From contig NZ_CP024047.1 in assembly GCF_003430825.1 (NCBI RefSeq), positions 1,860,001 through 1,924,000 on the forward strand: a stretch of 64,000 nucleotides of DNA, written 5' to 3'. Below, one piece after another: positions 44,586 to 52,989 of the stretch. The position numbers and the translations under genes are program-made. This DNA comes from Natrarchaeobaculum sulfurireducens. GTDB taxonomy: Archaea; Halobacteriota; Halobacteria; Halobacteriales; Natrialbaceae. Numbering within the stretch: position 1 is the first letter of the stretch; the number at the start of each line of letters is the position of its first letter. Under the pieces are notes generated by a model, which did no database searches, had not been told where the DNA came from, and worked only from the letters and a program-made list of their open reading frames with translations.

Positions 44586-44626
44586 CCCGAAAGCGGGGTT
44601 TCGGGTACGCTCGGTGGTGAGCGTAC
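44586..44626. other. Two back-to-back perfect hairpins
   Basis: CCCGAAA-GCGGGG-TTTCGGG (44586-44605, 7-bp stem) is followed, sharing the G at 44605, by GTACGCTC-GGTGGT-GAGCGTAC (44605-44626, 8-bp stem). They lie in the divergent gap between mvaD and the phosphoesterase, upstream of its TATA box. Confidence 0.6.
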
Positions 44627-44642
44627 GCGCCGGCAGGACAAC

Positions 44643-44650
44643 GATATATG
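44643..44650 (+). promoter_or_regulatory. TATA-like box for phosphoesterase gene
   Basis: GATATATG centred 29 nt before ATG 44675. It supports a leaderless start at 44675 and argues against the ATG at 44648, which lies inside the box. Confidence 0.55.
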
Positions 44651-44674
44651 TCTCGGCGTGGGACGTTCGACGCT

Positions 44675-46021
44675 ATGGCCGACGACGCCGAAGGACCGGT
44701 CTACTACGTGGTTAGCGACCTCCACATCGGCGGGGACGATCAGCTGGGCGAGGTCGACTTTCTCGAGGAGTTGCTCGATTTTCTCGAGCGGTTAGAGACA
44801 ACCGATGAGGACGCGGAGCTGATAGTCAACGGCGACGCGTTCGGGCTCTGGGAGTTCACCGAGGTCGAGCGACTGGCGAAGTTCGAGGCGCTGACCGAGC
44901 GCTATCCGGAACTGTTCGAGCAGCTCCGTGCGACGGGGGCGTCGATTCCGATCACGATGTTACCGGGCAACCACGACCACGAACTCGCCGCCTACGACGA
45001 GTACGTCGAGCGACTGGCCGCCTACAACGTCGATCTCGTTCGGGCGGAGTCGATCACCCGCCCGGTCGGCGATCGGACGGTCCACTTCGAACACGGCAAC
45101 CAGCAGGATCCGAACAACCGATTCGAGGACTTCGGCAATCCGTACGAGACGCCGATGGGGTACTTCTACAACACCCACGTGACGAGCCGGGCGGGACGAC
45201 TGTCCGAGCGGGGGCGATACAACTGGCTGAAAGACGTTCAGGCTGTCACGCCGACCGAGCGGGTGCCGCGCTGGCTCTTCTCGAAGTACTTCTACCGCGA
45301 GATGAATCCGCTCTTGCGGTATGCCGTGATTCCGTTCCTGTTGCTGCTCAACGTGAGTCTCGTCATCGCGGTGCTGGCGGGACTGGACGTGGCTGGACTC
45401 TGGACCATGCCGGTCGACACGGCGGACGCAGCGCTCGCCCGACTGGGGCTCGTCGGCGAGGCCGTCCACTTCGTCCTCGTTGTCAACGCGGCGATCGCCG
45501 GCCTGCTCATCCTCGTGGGCATCCCGCTCTACTTCTTTCTCCGTGACCTCAGACAGACCGTCGATCGGTTCGGGGTCTTCGAGACGGACCTCACTGTCGA
45601 CCCTGAGGAGCCGTACGCGGCGGCTGCCCGCGAGGTGTTCGCCGACCACCCGGAAACTGCGATCTTCTGTTATGGACACACTCACCGCCCGGGCGTGAGC
45701 GAGATTGACGGTCGGTTGCTCGTCAACAGCGGGACGTGGCTGAAGCGATTCCACCATCGCGACGTCGTCGCTGGCGTGCTCCCGCCGGTATTTTACCCCT
45801 CCTATCAGCTCTGTGTCGTCCGGATCAGCGCCGATCCTGCCGGCGTGGCCGTCGAGTTCGAGCAGATCGAGAAGACAGCTACTACTACAGAAGAGATCAC
45901 TCGCATCGAACGCCTCCTCACGCTCGGTCGAGAACCGTCACCCGAGTTACCCGACCGGCTGGTCGTCGGCGAACCGACCGCCACACCCCCTCGAGACGCG
46001 GAGTCTGTCCCCGGCAGGTGA
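44675..46021 (+). CDS. Membrane-anchored metallophosphoesterase
   Basis: 448 residues. Calcineurin-like metal motifs: VSDLHIGG (D-x-H), NGDAFGLWE (GD), LPGNHDHE (GNHD) and, at the C-terminal side, CYGHTHRPG (GHTH). Between the third and fourth motifs, two hydrophobic segments are inserted (YAVIPFLLLLNVSLVIAVLAGL and AVHFVLVVNAAIAGLLILVGIPLYFFL), so the enzyme is tied to the membrane. Substrate unknown; such enzymes cut phosphodiesters, including lipid intermediates. The tail (SPELPDRLVVGEPT) is acidic. Confidence 0.85.
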   Translation: MADDAEGPVYYVVSDLHIGGDDQLGEVDFLEELLDFLERLETTDEDAELIVNGDAFGLWEFTEVERLAKFEALTERYPELFEQLRATGASIPITMLPGNHDHELAAYDEYVERLAAYNVDLVRAESITRPVGDRTVHFEHGNQQDPNNRFEDFGNPYETPMGYFYNTHVTSRAGRLSERGRYNWLKDVQAVTPTERVPRWLFSKYFYREMNPLLRYAVIPFLLLLNVSLVIAVLAGLDVAGLWTMPVDTADAALARLGLVGEAVHFVLVVNAAIAGLLILVGIPLYFFLRDLRQTVDRFGVFETDLTVDPEEPYAAAAREVFADHPETAIFCYGHTHRPGVSEIDGRLLVNSGTWLKRFHHRDVVAGVLPPVFYPSYQLCVVRISADPAGVAVEFEQIEKTATTTEEITRIERLLTLGREPSPELPDRLVVGEPTATPPRDAESVPGR

Positions 46022-46125
46022 TCGAGTACGAGTGTACGAGTCGACGGGCTTCGTTTCCCGAGGACCGCCGGGTGGACGACAGGGAAACCCGAACGCTGAA
46101 ACGACCCCACTCCTACCTCATCCTC

Positions 46126-46809
46126 ATGGGAACCCCACGCGAGAGCCGCCAGGAACAGGCCGAAGCGATCGTCGAGCGACTCGAGGCCGAGTACCCCGAC
46201 TCGACGATTTCGCTGCGGTACTCGAACCGACTCGAGTTGCTCATCGCGGTGATCCTCTCGGCCCAGTGCACCGACGAGCGGGTCAACAAAGAGACCGAAC
46301 ACCTCTTCGCGAAGTACGACGGGCCGGAAGACTACGCCAACGCCACCCAGGATGAACTCGCCGAGGACCTGAGTTCGATCACCTACTACAACAGCAAGGC
46401 GGGCTACGTCCGCGACTCGTGCGAGTTGATTCTCGAGGAGTACGACGGCGAGGTGCCGGATACGATGTCCGAGTTGACCGAACTCCCGGGCGTCGGCCGG
46501 AAGACGGCGAACGTCGTCCTCCAGCACGGCCACGACGTCGTCGAGGGGATCGTCGTCGACACCCACGTCCAGCGACTCTCCCGACGGCTGGGGCTCACCG
46601 AGGAGAACCGCCCCGAAAAGATCGAGCAGGAACTGATGGAGCTCGTCCCCGACGGCTACTGGCAGCAGTTCACCCACCTCTGTATCGACCACGGGCGAGC
46701 CGTCTGTGACGCACGAAACCCGGACTGCGGCGACTGTGTCCTCGCCGACCTCTGTCCCTCTGAAAAGGGCGACAGCGACGTCGACCTCGCCTCGGGAGAA
46801 CCCTGGTAA
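46126..46809 (+). CDS. nth: Endonuclease III
   Basis: DNA glycosylase/AP lyase for oxidised pyrimidines. The helix-hairpin-helix is LPGVGRKTANVVL with catalytic K126, and D145 follows in VVDTHVQRLSRRL. The 4Fe-4S cluster ligands are C194, C201, C204 and C210 (C-x6-C-x2-C-x5-C). 227 residues, a normal size. ATG 46126 is used; the open frame extends to 45736, but that region overlaps the previous gene. Confidence 0.95.
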   Translation: MGTPRESRQEQAEAIVERLEAEYPDSTISLRYSNRLELLIAVILSAQCTDERVNKETEHLFAKYDGPEDYANATQDELAEDLSSITYYNSKAGYVRDSCELILEEYDGEVPDTMSELTELPGVGRKTANVVLQHGHDVVEGIVVDTHVQRLSRRLGLTEENRPEKIEQELMELVPDGYWQQFTHLCIDHGRAVCDARNPDCGDCVLADLCPSEKGDSDVDLASGEPW

Positions 46810-46907
46810 CGGCCGCCCTGAGACACGAGCCGCCCTGTTTCGACAGGCCGACCGTTGCAAGCCGAATTACTTTTCGACGCTCGCCGGTAGCCCTGGTTGG
46901 GATCACT

Positions 46908-47159
46908 ATGTCTGACGACACCGACGAGACTGGCAAGGAATCACACGGGCGGAACGTCGAACTCACAAAAGAGCGCTCGCAGGACGACAAAGGCGACGAA
47001 GACGACGAACTCACCGAAGAAGAAAAAGCGGCCCGCGAACGTCAGGACGAAGAGCAACGCCGCCAGGACATCGAACACCGGTCGACAGAGCGTGAGAACG
47101 ACGCCCTCGAGAACGTCAATCCGAACAATTACCGGGACGAAGAGCCCTACAAGAGCTGA
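46908..47159 (+). CDS. Small highly charged acidic protein
   Basis: 83 residues, almost entirely hydrophilic: MSDDTDETGKESHGRNVELTK, then a Glu/Arg/Gln-rich helix (TEEEKAARERQDEEQRRQD) and NVNPNNYRDEEPYKS. Codon use is haloarchaeal and it starts 98 nt after nth on the same strand. Probably a disordered or helical cytoplasmic protein of unknown function. Confidence 0.65.
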   Translation: MSDDTDETGKESHGRNVELTKERSQDDKGDEDDELTEEEKAARERQDEEQRRQDIEHRSTERENDALENVNPNNYRDEEPYKS

Positions 47160-47189
47160 TCGGAGAGTCAGCTCACGCGTTTTTGACGC

Positions 47190-47996
47190 TCATGATGAGT
47201 CACAGTTCGGCGCCGGGACGACGACCGGCAGACCGCCAGGGCTCGAGAGCCGAACGGTAGCGCCGATCGTGAGCGTCTCGCGGTCCTGCCCGTCGACCAC
47301 GAGCGTGACGTCCGCCTCGTTGCGTTCGACGCTGAGGACGATGTCGTCACTTGGGACGACCCACCGAGGGGTTCGGGTGACGAACGGGGCGATAGGGGTG
47401 ACGGCGACGCCGTCGACGCCCACAGAGAGCAACGGCCCGCCGAGCGCGGTAGTGTAGCCATGACTTCCGGCTGGCGTGGCGGCGACGATCCCGTCCGCAC
47501 GGACCGCCTCGAGCAGTTCGTCGCGGCTGTAGACGCCGAACTCGGATATCTGGGCGGGTTCTTTGGTAACGAGCGTGACGTCGAACAGCGCCCGCTCGAG
47601 TTCGGTGTGTTCGTTCGCCTCCGTTGCCGTTTCGAGGTCGCCACCGCGAGATTCGACGTCGACCTCGAGAAGAGGGAGCCGGCGAACCCTGGCGGATCCC
47701 GCGAGCGCAGACTCGAGGGCGCTCGTCGCCTGGGCCGGTTCGACGGTCTCGACACCGGAGATTGAGCCGACCACGAGGGTCGGAACGGTGGCTCTGGCGC
47801 GAGCGACAGCCGCGAGGTCGGCTTCCCCCTCGACGACCAGCAGTGACGGCTCGGCCTCGAGGACGGTCTCGCGTCCGCCGGTGACGGCCCTCCCGCCACG
47901 ATCGTCCACCGTGGCCTCGAGCGCCGCTGGATCGACTGCGCCGTCTGCTGGGCCAATGATTCCGACGAGCGGATCGTCCTCGAGCGCGCCACACAT
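47190..47996 (-). CDS. NAD kinase-like protein lacking the GGDG motif
   Basis: 268 residues. The C-terminal half has the NAD kinase hallmark DGIVAATPAGSHGYTTALGGPLLS and VTPIAPFVTRTPRWVVP. Where active NAD kinases have GGDGT, the corresponding strand is SLLVVEGEADLAAVARA, so the phosphate-binding Asp/Gly set is missing. It may be an inactive or repurposed paralogue. ATG 47996 (MCGALEDDPLVGIIG) is preferred over 48023. It converges with the small acidic gene. Confidence 0.78.
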   Translation of the reverse strand: MCGALEDDPLVGIIGPADGAVDPAALEATVDDRGGRAVTGGRETVLEAEPSLLVVEGEADLAAVARARATVPTLVVGSISGVETVEPAQATSALESALAGSARVRRLPLLEVDVESRGGDLETATEANEHTELERALFDVTLVTKEPAQISEFGVYSRDELLEAVRADGIVAATPAGSHGYTTALGGPLLSVGVDGVAVTPIAPFVTRTPRWVVPSDDIVLSVERNEADVTLVVDGQDRETLTIGATVRLSSPGGLPVVVPAPNCDSS

Positions 47997-48141
47997 GATA
48001 CGGCGTTCACTGGTCGTGAGCAAAAACGTGCGGGGGTCGACAGGCCACAGATCGGACCGACGGTCGCGGTACGCGGTCCGTCTCGTATGGACTTCTGGCC
48101 ATCACTAACGGCGCACCCGCGGCCCGTTTTGCGGTTGCACC

Positions 48142-48395
48142 GGTTCTGTTAAAACCCTCAGTACATGATAAGAGTTGACTGCTGCATACAGAGGGTGGAT
48201 TCATTCTCAGCATCCGCGCGAGCGAAGCGAGCGCGGTTCCCGGACGGCGAGGCCGAAGGCCGAGCAGTCCGCCTTTTTCATCGAAGTTTTTGCGCGAGCG
48301 GTTCGCCGAAGGCGAACCCGACGCGGAAAAAGTTCGCGCTATCTATTCAGCAAGCTTACTGGAATCTATCACTAATTGAAGGTTTCAACAAAACC
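48142..48395. mobile_element. IS6-type MITE (254 bp)
   Basis: Ends GGTTCTGTTAAAACCCTCAG... (48142-48170) and the complement of 48367-48395 (GGTTTTGTTGAAACCTTCAA...) match at 22 of 29 positions. Flanks GTTGCACC (48134-48141) and GCTGCACC (48396-48403) form an 8-bp target duplication with one change. IS6-family elements begin GG..CTGTT and duplicate 8 bp. The interior has no transposase and contains GC-rich palindromic runs such as GCGAGCGAAGCGAGC, so it depends on an element elsewhere. Confidence 0.75.
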
Positions 48396-48427
48396 GCTGC
48401 ACCGAGAACTCGGAACAGCAGTCCATC

Positions 48428-49738
48428 TCACTCGTCGTACGGCCAGTCGCCCGTAATCTGCATCCCCTCGGCGAGGTTCTGAGCCTCGAGATCGGCAGCA
48501 ATGGCTTCGGGCGAGCGGTGCTCGATCGGCAAGTCGTCGCTCGCGAGGTCGACCACGAGGTCGGTCAGGAGGATCGCCTGTTCGCGAAGGTCGCGCTTTT
48601 CGAGTTTCTCGAGCGTATCGGCGAAGGTATGGCCCCAGCCGCGGCCGACGTTCCCGGTTCGGCTCATTACGTGATAGCCGGGGACACCCCACTGGACGAA
48701 CGGCCAGTGGTCGCTGTGGGGGCCAAGCCGGGGAATCGTCTCGATCGGGTGCCCGAATCGATCGGCCACGTCCTCGGCTGCGGCCTCGAGTTCGGGGAAG
48801 CCGTGCGTATAACACTCGAGCGTTCGGCCGCGGACGACGCCGTCGTTGTTGACGATCGCCTTGATCGAGTCGTGATCGGTCGTCTCCGCGTGATGGGCAG
48901 AGCCGACGAGGCCGACTTCCTCTGCGCCGTAGGCGACGAACTCGACGCGCGTCTCGAGGTCGTCTTCGCGGTTGGCCAGAGCGGCTGCGAGTTCCACGAC
49001 CATGGCTGTCCCTGCCCCGTTGTCCAGTGCGCCCTCGGCGATGTCGTGGGCGTCGACGTGGCTCGTCACGAGGACGCGCTCGTCCGTGTCGGGACCCAGT
49101 TCGGCGTGGACGTTCTGGCTTTCTGCTTGATGGACGTCGGCGTCGACGCGGACCTCGACCTCCTCGCCGTCGAACCGCCGCGCCAGTCGCGCACCGACCT
49201 CGCTCGAGACGCCGACGGCCGGAACCTGCCCGATCGGATCGTCCGCGGTCCCAACGCTGCCGGTCGGGGGTAGACAGCCCTCGACGTGGTTTCGGTAGAT
49301 GAAGCCAGCCGCACCGTTCTCGACCGCGTGGTAGTACTTCTCCCGGCGGTGGATGTATCGATCGTAGTAGCTCGGGATGTCGCTGCGGACCATGACGACC
49401 GCGCCTGCTACGTCGTGAGCCTCGAAGTCGGACGGCAGGCCGTAGCCGAGGTCAACTAGCGGTCCGGAGCCGACGTCGGCGGGGCTTCGTGGCAGTGCGA
49501 TACAGGACTGCTCGGTCCCACCGGCGTGGATCGAACTCTCGCCACGGGTCCATCCCTGGATCGAGAAGGGCTCGAGTCGGGCCTCGCGCGCGCCGACCTC
49601 GGCGAGTGCGTCGCGGGTCAGTTCGGCGGCCTCGCGTTCGCCGTCGCTACCTGCCATCCGGTTCTCGAGATCGACCAGTTGCTCGAGGTGCGTCCAGCCG
49701 ACGTCGCTGGTGAAGCGGTCACCAATCCAGTCTGACAT
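48428..49738 (-). CDS. M28-family aminopeptidase with PA domain
   Basis: 436 residues. Residues about 60-215 form an inserted PA-type domain (VDLGYGLPSDFEAHDVAGAVVMV...). Two-zinc peptidase ligands are visible: His and Asp in TSHVDAHDIAEGALDNGAG, Glu pair in YGAEEVGLVGS, Asp in NNDGVV, and His in LGPHSDHWPF. No signal peptide, so probably cytoplasmic. ATG 49738 (MSDWIGDRFTSDVGW) is chosen; the 14-residue extension is unlikely. Confidence 0.88.
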   Translation of the reverse strand: MSDWIGDRFTSDVGWTHLEQLVDLENRMAGSDGEREAAELTRDALAEVGAREARLEPFSIQGWTRGESSIHAGGTEQSCIALPRSPADVGSGPLVDLGYGLPSDFEAHDVAGAVVMVRSDIPSYYDRYIHRREKYYHAVENGAAGFIYRNHVEGCLPPTGSVGTADDPIGQVPAVGVSSEVGARLARRFDGEEVEVRVDADVHQAESQNVHAELGPDTDERVLVTSHVDAHDIAEGALDNGAGTAMVVELAAALANREDDLETRVEFVAYGAEEVGLVGSAHHAETTDHDSIKAIVNNDGVVRGRTLECYTHGFPELEAAAEDVADRFGHPIETIPRLGPHSDHWPFVQWGVPGYHVMSRTGNVGRGWGHTFADTLEKLEKRDLREQAILLTDLVVDLASDDLPIEHRSPEAIAADLEAQNLAEGMQITGDWPYDE

Positions 49739-49904
49739 AACTGTGTACTGAACTCGGGGCTGTGTAACTGTTCCGCCCACACCGGATCGACGTCGGGTGA
49801 CAACGCACCAGACGGATCGACATCAGCCGAAACTCTAATCTCTACAACTGATTTCAGGCAGGAAGAACTGAATCTTTTTGAGGGCGCTCCGTCTCGGGAT
49901 GGGT

Positions 49905-50969
49905 ATGCGGAAGACGCTTGCCGAGTGGCGGCCGGCAGTCGACGAGGCGATCGCCGACCTCGTCCCACAGGAGATCGACGCCGAATATCTGGAGACGTTT
50001 TTCGGCGAACCAACCTACGAGTACGATCCACAGGGGATTCAGCGGGCGCTTTCGGATCCACTGTGGGACCTGCTCGACCGGGGTGGCAAACGGTGGCGAG
50101 CGGTGCTCTTTCTCGTCTTCGTCGAGGCGTTCGGCGAGAACCCCGAAGCGTACCTGCCGTACGCCTGCATTCCGGAGATTCTGCACAACGGGACGATCAT
50201 CGTCGACGACGTCGAGGACGAAGCCTCGATGCGTCGTGGCGACGACGCGCTTCATCACATCTACGGCCAGGACGTTGCACTCAATGCGGGCAACGCGATG
50301 TACTTTCTGCCGTTGAAACTGTTGATGGAGAATCCAGGGGATCTCCCACCCGAACGACGGCTGGCCGCCTACGAAATGTTGATGTACGAACTCAACCGGA
50401 CCCATCTCGGACAGGGGATGGACATCTGCTGGCACAACGAACGCGACGTCCGAATCACGGCAGAACAATATCTCGAGATGTGTGCCTGCAAGACGGGCTG
50501 TCTCGGACGGATCGTTGCCCGACTGGCAGCGATCGTCACCGACCAGCCGACGGCGGTCGAACACGCCGTCGCCGACTACGCGGAACTCACTTCGGTCGCG
50601 TTCCAGATCGGCGACGATATCTTAGACGTCGAGAACTCGCTCGGACGTGCCGGCGAGTTCGGCAAGGAGTTCGGCAACGACGTTCGCGAGGGGAAGAAAA
50701 CCTTGCTCGTTATCCACGCCATCCGAGAGAGTGAACCCGAGCACGCAGCCCGCCTCCAGGAGATCCTCGCCGCGGACACGAACACCGACGAGGAGGTGCT
50801 CGAGGCCCTGTCGATCATCGAAGACGCCGGCAGCATCGACTACGCCCGCGACCGAGCCCTCGCGCTCGCCGCAGAGGCTCGCGAGTCGATCGCTGACCTC
50901 GACCTCGAGGAGACAGCCCACGAGGAGCTACAGGAGTTCACCGAGTTCGTCATCGATCGCGACGTCTAG
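49905..50969 (+). CDS. Polyprenyl diphosphate synthase (geranylgeranyl/farnesyl type)
   Basis: 354-residue trans-isoprenyl diphosphate synthase for archaeal lipid chains. First Asp-rich motif IIVDDVEDEASMRRG, with the conserved GGKRWR before it; second motif FQIGDDILDVENSLG followed by KEFGNDVREGKKTLLVIHA. Start ATG 49905 gives MRKTLAEWRPAVDEAI; ATG 49899 is possible. Product chain length cannot be judged reliably by eye. Confidence 0.9.
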   Translation: MRKTLAEWRPAVDEAIADLVPQEIDAEYLETFFGEPTYEYDPQGIQRALSDPLWDLLDRGGKRWRAVLFLVFVEAFGENPEAYLPYACIPEILHNGTIIVDDVEDEASMRRGDDALHHIYGQDVALNAGNAMYFLPLKLLMENPGDLPPERRLAAYEMLMYELNRTHLGQGMDICWHNERDVRITAEQYLEMCACKTGCLGRIVARLAAIVTDQPTAVEHAVADYAELTSVAFQIGDDILDVENSLGRAGEFGKEFGNDVREGKKTLLVIHAIRESEPEHAARLQEILAADTNTDEEVLEALSIIEDAGSIDYARDRALALAAEARESIADLDLEETAHEELQEFTEFVIDRDV

Positions 50970-51281
50970 CGGCCCACCACCACTCGGGGGGCACCGATCG
51001 TCAGGTCTGACTGTCGCCCCGTCTCGAGCGCTGCGACCGGTTTCGAACCGACCAGTGCGGGCCGGAGGTCTCGAAACCGATCAGTGCTGGCCGGGAACGG
51101 ACGCGAGTGCCACGGCTCGGCCTCTCGTTTCAGGATCGCCCAGCGTCGGGGCTGAGACGCAGAACGTGTCTGGTGTCATATCGAGGGCTGCGCTCAACAC
51201 GCTAGAATGCGGGAATTCGCCTCGAGAATCGGTCGAGGCGGAAAACGAACCGGTGGTTCGACTGTGGACTCGAGGTCGGCG
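50970..51281. other. Intergenic region between convergent genes, with short direct repeat
   Basis: 312 bases, no convincing gene. CGAACCGACCAGTGCGGGCC (51044) and CGAAACCGATCAGTGCTGGCC (51072) are similar and about 28 bp apart, both preceded by GTCTCGA-like sequence. Confidence 0.5.
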
Positions 51282-52250
51282 TTACTCGTCGCCTTCGAGT
51301 TCTTCGACGATCTCGTCGGCGTCGACGTCAGCGTCCTCGAGTGCGGCTTCGAGGTCGCCGCCGCCCATGCCGCCCATCATGCCGCCGAGGCCCATGTCGC
51401 CCATGCCCTCGATGACTTCCTGGACGACGATACGGTCGACGCCGACCTTGTCGATGATCTCTTGGCCGATCTGCTGTTTGCCCATCATCCACTGCTGGTT
51501 CATGGTCATCTGGGGCTCGGCCTCGAGGTAGATCGTCTCTTTCTCGACGACCTCCGTCTCGAACTCGGGTTCGGCGTCGTCGTCATCGTCCTCGTCAGGC
51601 TCGACGGGGACTTCCTCTTCGACTTCCTCGGTCTCGATCCAGAGTTCGGGCTCGAAGCCGAGGTACATCTCGAAGAGGCCGGCAGTCTGCTCCTCGCGGT
51701 CGTCGACGGCACCGACGATCTCGTACTCGTACTCGACGTCTTCGCCGGCCAGCGGGTGGTTGAAGTCGACACGGGCGCGGCCGCCGATGATCGTGCTGAT
51801 GTAGCCCTGCTGGCCGTCGACCTGCACGTTCGCACCGGGGTAGCGGTCGTCCTCATCGATCTTTTCGGCGCTGACAGTCTGGACGTTGTCGGGGTCGTAC
51901 TCGCCGAAGGCGTCCTCGGCAGTGATCGTCACGGTACCCTCGTCGCCGACCGCACTGCCGACGACGGCGTCTTCGACGTCCTCGAAGATGTGGCCCTCGC
52001 CGAGGACGATCGTCCGCGGCTTGAACTCCTGGCCCTGGGCGTCGACGCCTTCTTCCTCGGCGACGTCGGGGTCGGTCGTGTCGACCAGCTGTTCACCCTC
52101 GACGGTGTAGGCGGTGTACTCGAGTTCGACGAAGTCGCCGTGTTGAAGCCCGTCGGCTTCCGTTTCGGCGTCTTCGGATTCGTCTTCAGCTACTTCTTCT
52201 TCGACGTCATCGGCCTGGTCGTCTAGGTCGGCCTCCTGTTCCTCGGTCAT
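51282..52250 (-). CDS. FKBP-type peptidyl-prolyl isomerase with Gly/Met tail
   Basis: 322 residues: acidic N-terminus, then an FKBP domain of the SlyD type (HGDFVELEYTAYTVEGEQLVDTT, PRTIVLGEGHIFEDVEDAVVGSAVGDEGTV, inserted flap AEKIDEDDRYPGANVQVDGQQGYIST, GGRARVDFNHPLAGEDVEYEYEIV). An acidic linker and a C-terminal region ending MGLGGMMGGMGGGDLEAALEDADVDADEIVEELEGDE follow. It assists protein folding. A TATA-like box (ACTTAAAT on the minus strand, 52274-52281) lies 27 nt before ATG 52250, supporting that leaderless start. Confidence 0.93.
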   Translation of the reverse strand: MTEEQEADLDDQADDVEEEVAEDESEDAETEADGLQHGDFVELEYTAYTVEGEQLVDTTDPDVAEEEGVDAQGQEFKPRTIVLGEGHIFEDVEDAVVGSAVGDEGTVTITAEDAFGEYDPDNVQTVSAEKIDEDDRYPGANVQVDGQQGYISTIIGGRARVDFNHPLAGEDVEYEYEIVGAVDDREEQTAGLFEMYLGFEPELWIETEEVEEEVPVEPDEDDDDDAEPEFETEVVEKETIYLEAEPQMTMNQQWMMGKQQIGQEIIDKVGVDRIVVQEVIEGMGDMGLGGMMGGMGGGDLEAALEDADVDADEIVEELEGDE

Positions 52251-52273
52251 ACGTGGTACGTCCGCCCGTCTAC

Positions 52274-52281
52274 ATTTAAGT
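52274..52281 (-). promoter_or_regulatory. TATA-like box for FKBP gene
   Basis: Minus-strand ACTTAAAT centred 27 nt before ATG 52250. The divergent gene's box is at 52307-52314. Confidence 0.5.
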
Positions 52282-52306
52282 ACGACGTTTTCGAGCGAGA
52301 GCGACC

Positions 52307-52314
52307 GATACTTA
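52307..52314 (+). promoter_or_regulatory. TATA-like box for CYTH gene
   Basis: GATACTTA centred 28 nt before ATG 52339, so both divergent genes in this 88-base gap are likely leaderless. Confidence 0.45.
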
Positions 52315-52338
52315 CTCCAGCCAGCCGTCTTCTCGGGC

Positions 52339-52884
52339 ATGTACGAGGTCGAAGTGAAAGTACCCGCGGACCTGGAGCGGGTTCGATCGCGTCTCACAGC
52401 CCTCGAGGCGACTGAGGTTGGCCGGGTCATGCAGGCTGACACCTACTACGACGCGCCACATCGGTCGTTTCCAGAGACGGACGAGGCTCTGCGCCTGCGA
52501 GTGGAGTCACGTCCCGACGAGACCGGCGAAGAGACGCGAATCACGTACAAGGGGCCGCTTCTCGATAGCGACTCGAAGAGTCGCGAGGAGTTCGAGACGG
52601 CGGTTGGAGACGGAGAGACGATGGCGGCCGTCCTGGCGAATCTGGGATTCGAACCCGTCGAAACAGTCCGCAAAGAGCGCGACCGGTTCGCCCTCGAGGG
52701 GTACACTGTCACGCTCGACGCCGTCGACGGCGTCGGCGAGTTCGTCGAAGTCGAAACCGAGGTCAACCGGGAGGCCGACTTCGAGTCGGCTCGCGAGGGC
52801 GCGTTCGACGTCCTCGAGCGTCTCGGGCTCGACCCGGACGATCAGCGCCGGACCTCGTATCTGGAGCTACTGCTTGAGTCGTAA
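52339..52884 (+). CDS. CYTH-domain protein (class IV adenylate cyclase-like)
   Basis: 181 residues. The N-terminal MYEVEVKVPADL carries the E-x-E-x-K signature of CYTH enzymes, which bind triphosphates in a beta tunnel. Further conserved residues are in ADTYYDAP, ALRLRVESR, ETRITYKGPLLD, KERDRFALEGYTVTLDAVDGVGEFVEVETEV. Archaeal members may be adenylate cyclases or thiamine-triphosphatase-like; the sequence does not decide. Divergent from FKBP. Confidence 0.88.
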   Translation: MYEVEVKVPADLERVRSRLTALEATEVGRVMQADTYYDAPHRSFPETDEALRLRVESRPDETGEETRITYKGPLLDSDSKSREEFETAVGDGETMAAVLANLGFEPVETVRKERDRFALEGYTVTLDAVDGVGEFVEVETEVNREADFESAREGAFDVLERLGLDPDDQRRTSYLELLLES

Positions 52885-52957
52885 GCGGTGATCGAGCCGC
52901 GTTTCGACCGGTGGTGGATTACTACGGGGTATTTTCTGACGGATTATGTTTCCGCAA

Positions 52958-52965
52958 GTTATAGA
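52958..52965 (+). promoter_or_regulatory. TATA-like box for SAM synthetase
   Basis: GTTATAGA centred 28 nt before ATG 52990. Confidence 0.5.
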
Positions 52966-52989
52966 ACCTCGAACGCTCTATCCCCGTCA

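Noticed and set aside
45736-46125. Long N-terminal extension of endonuclease III
   Set aside because: It overlaps the phosphoesterase gene and is Arg-rich; the family N-terminus begins near 46126.
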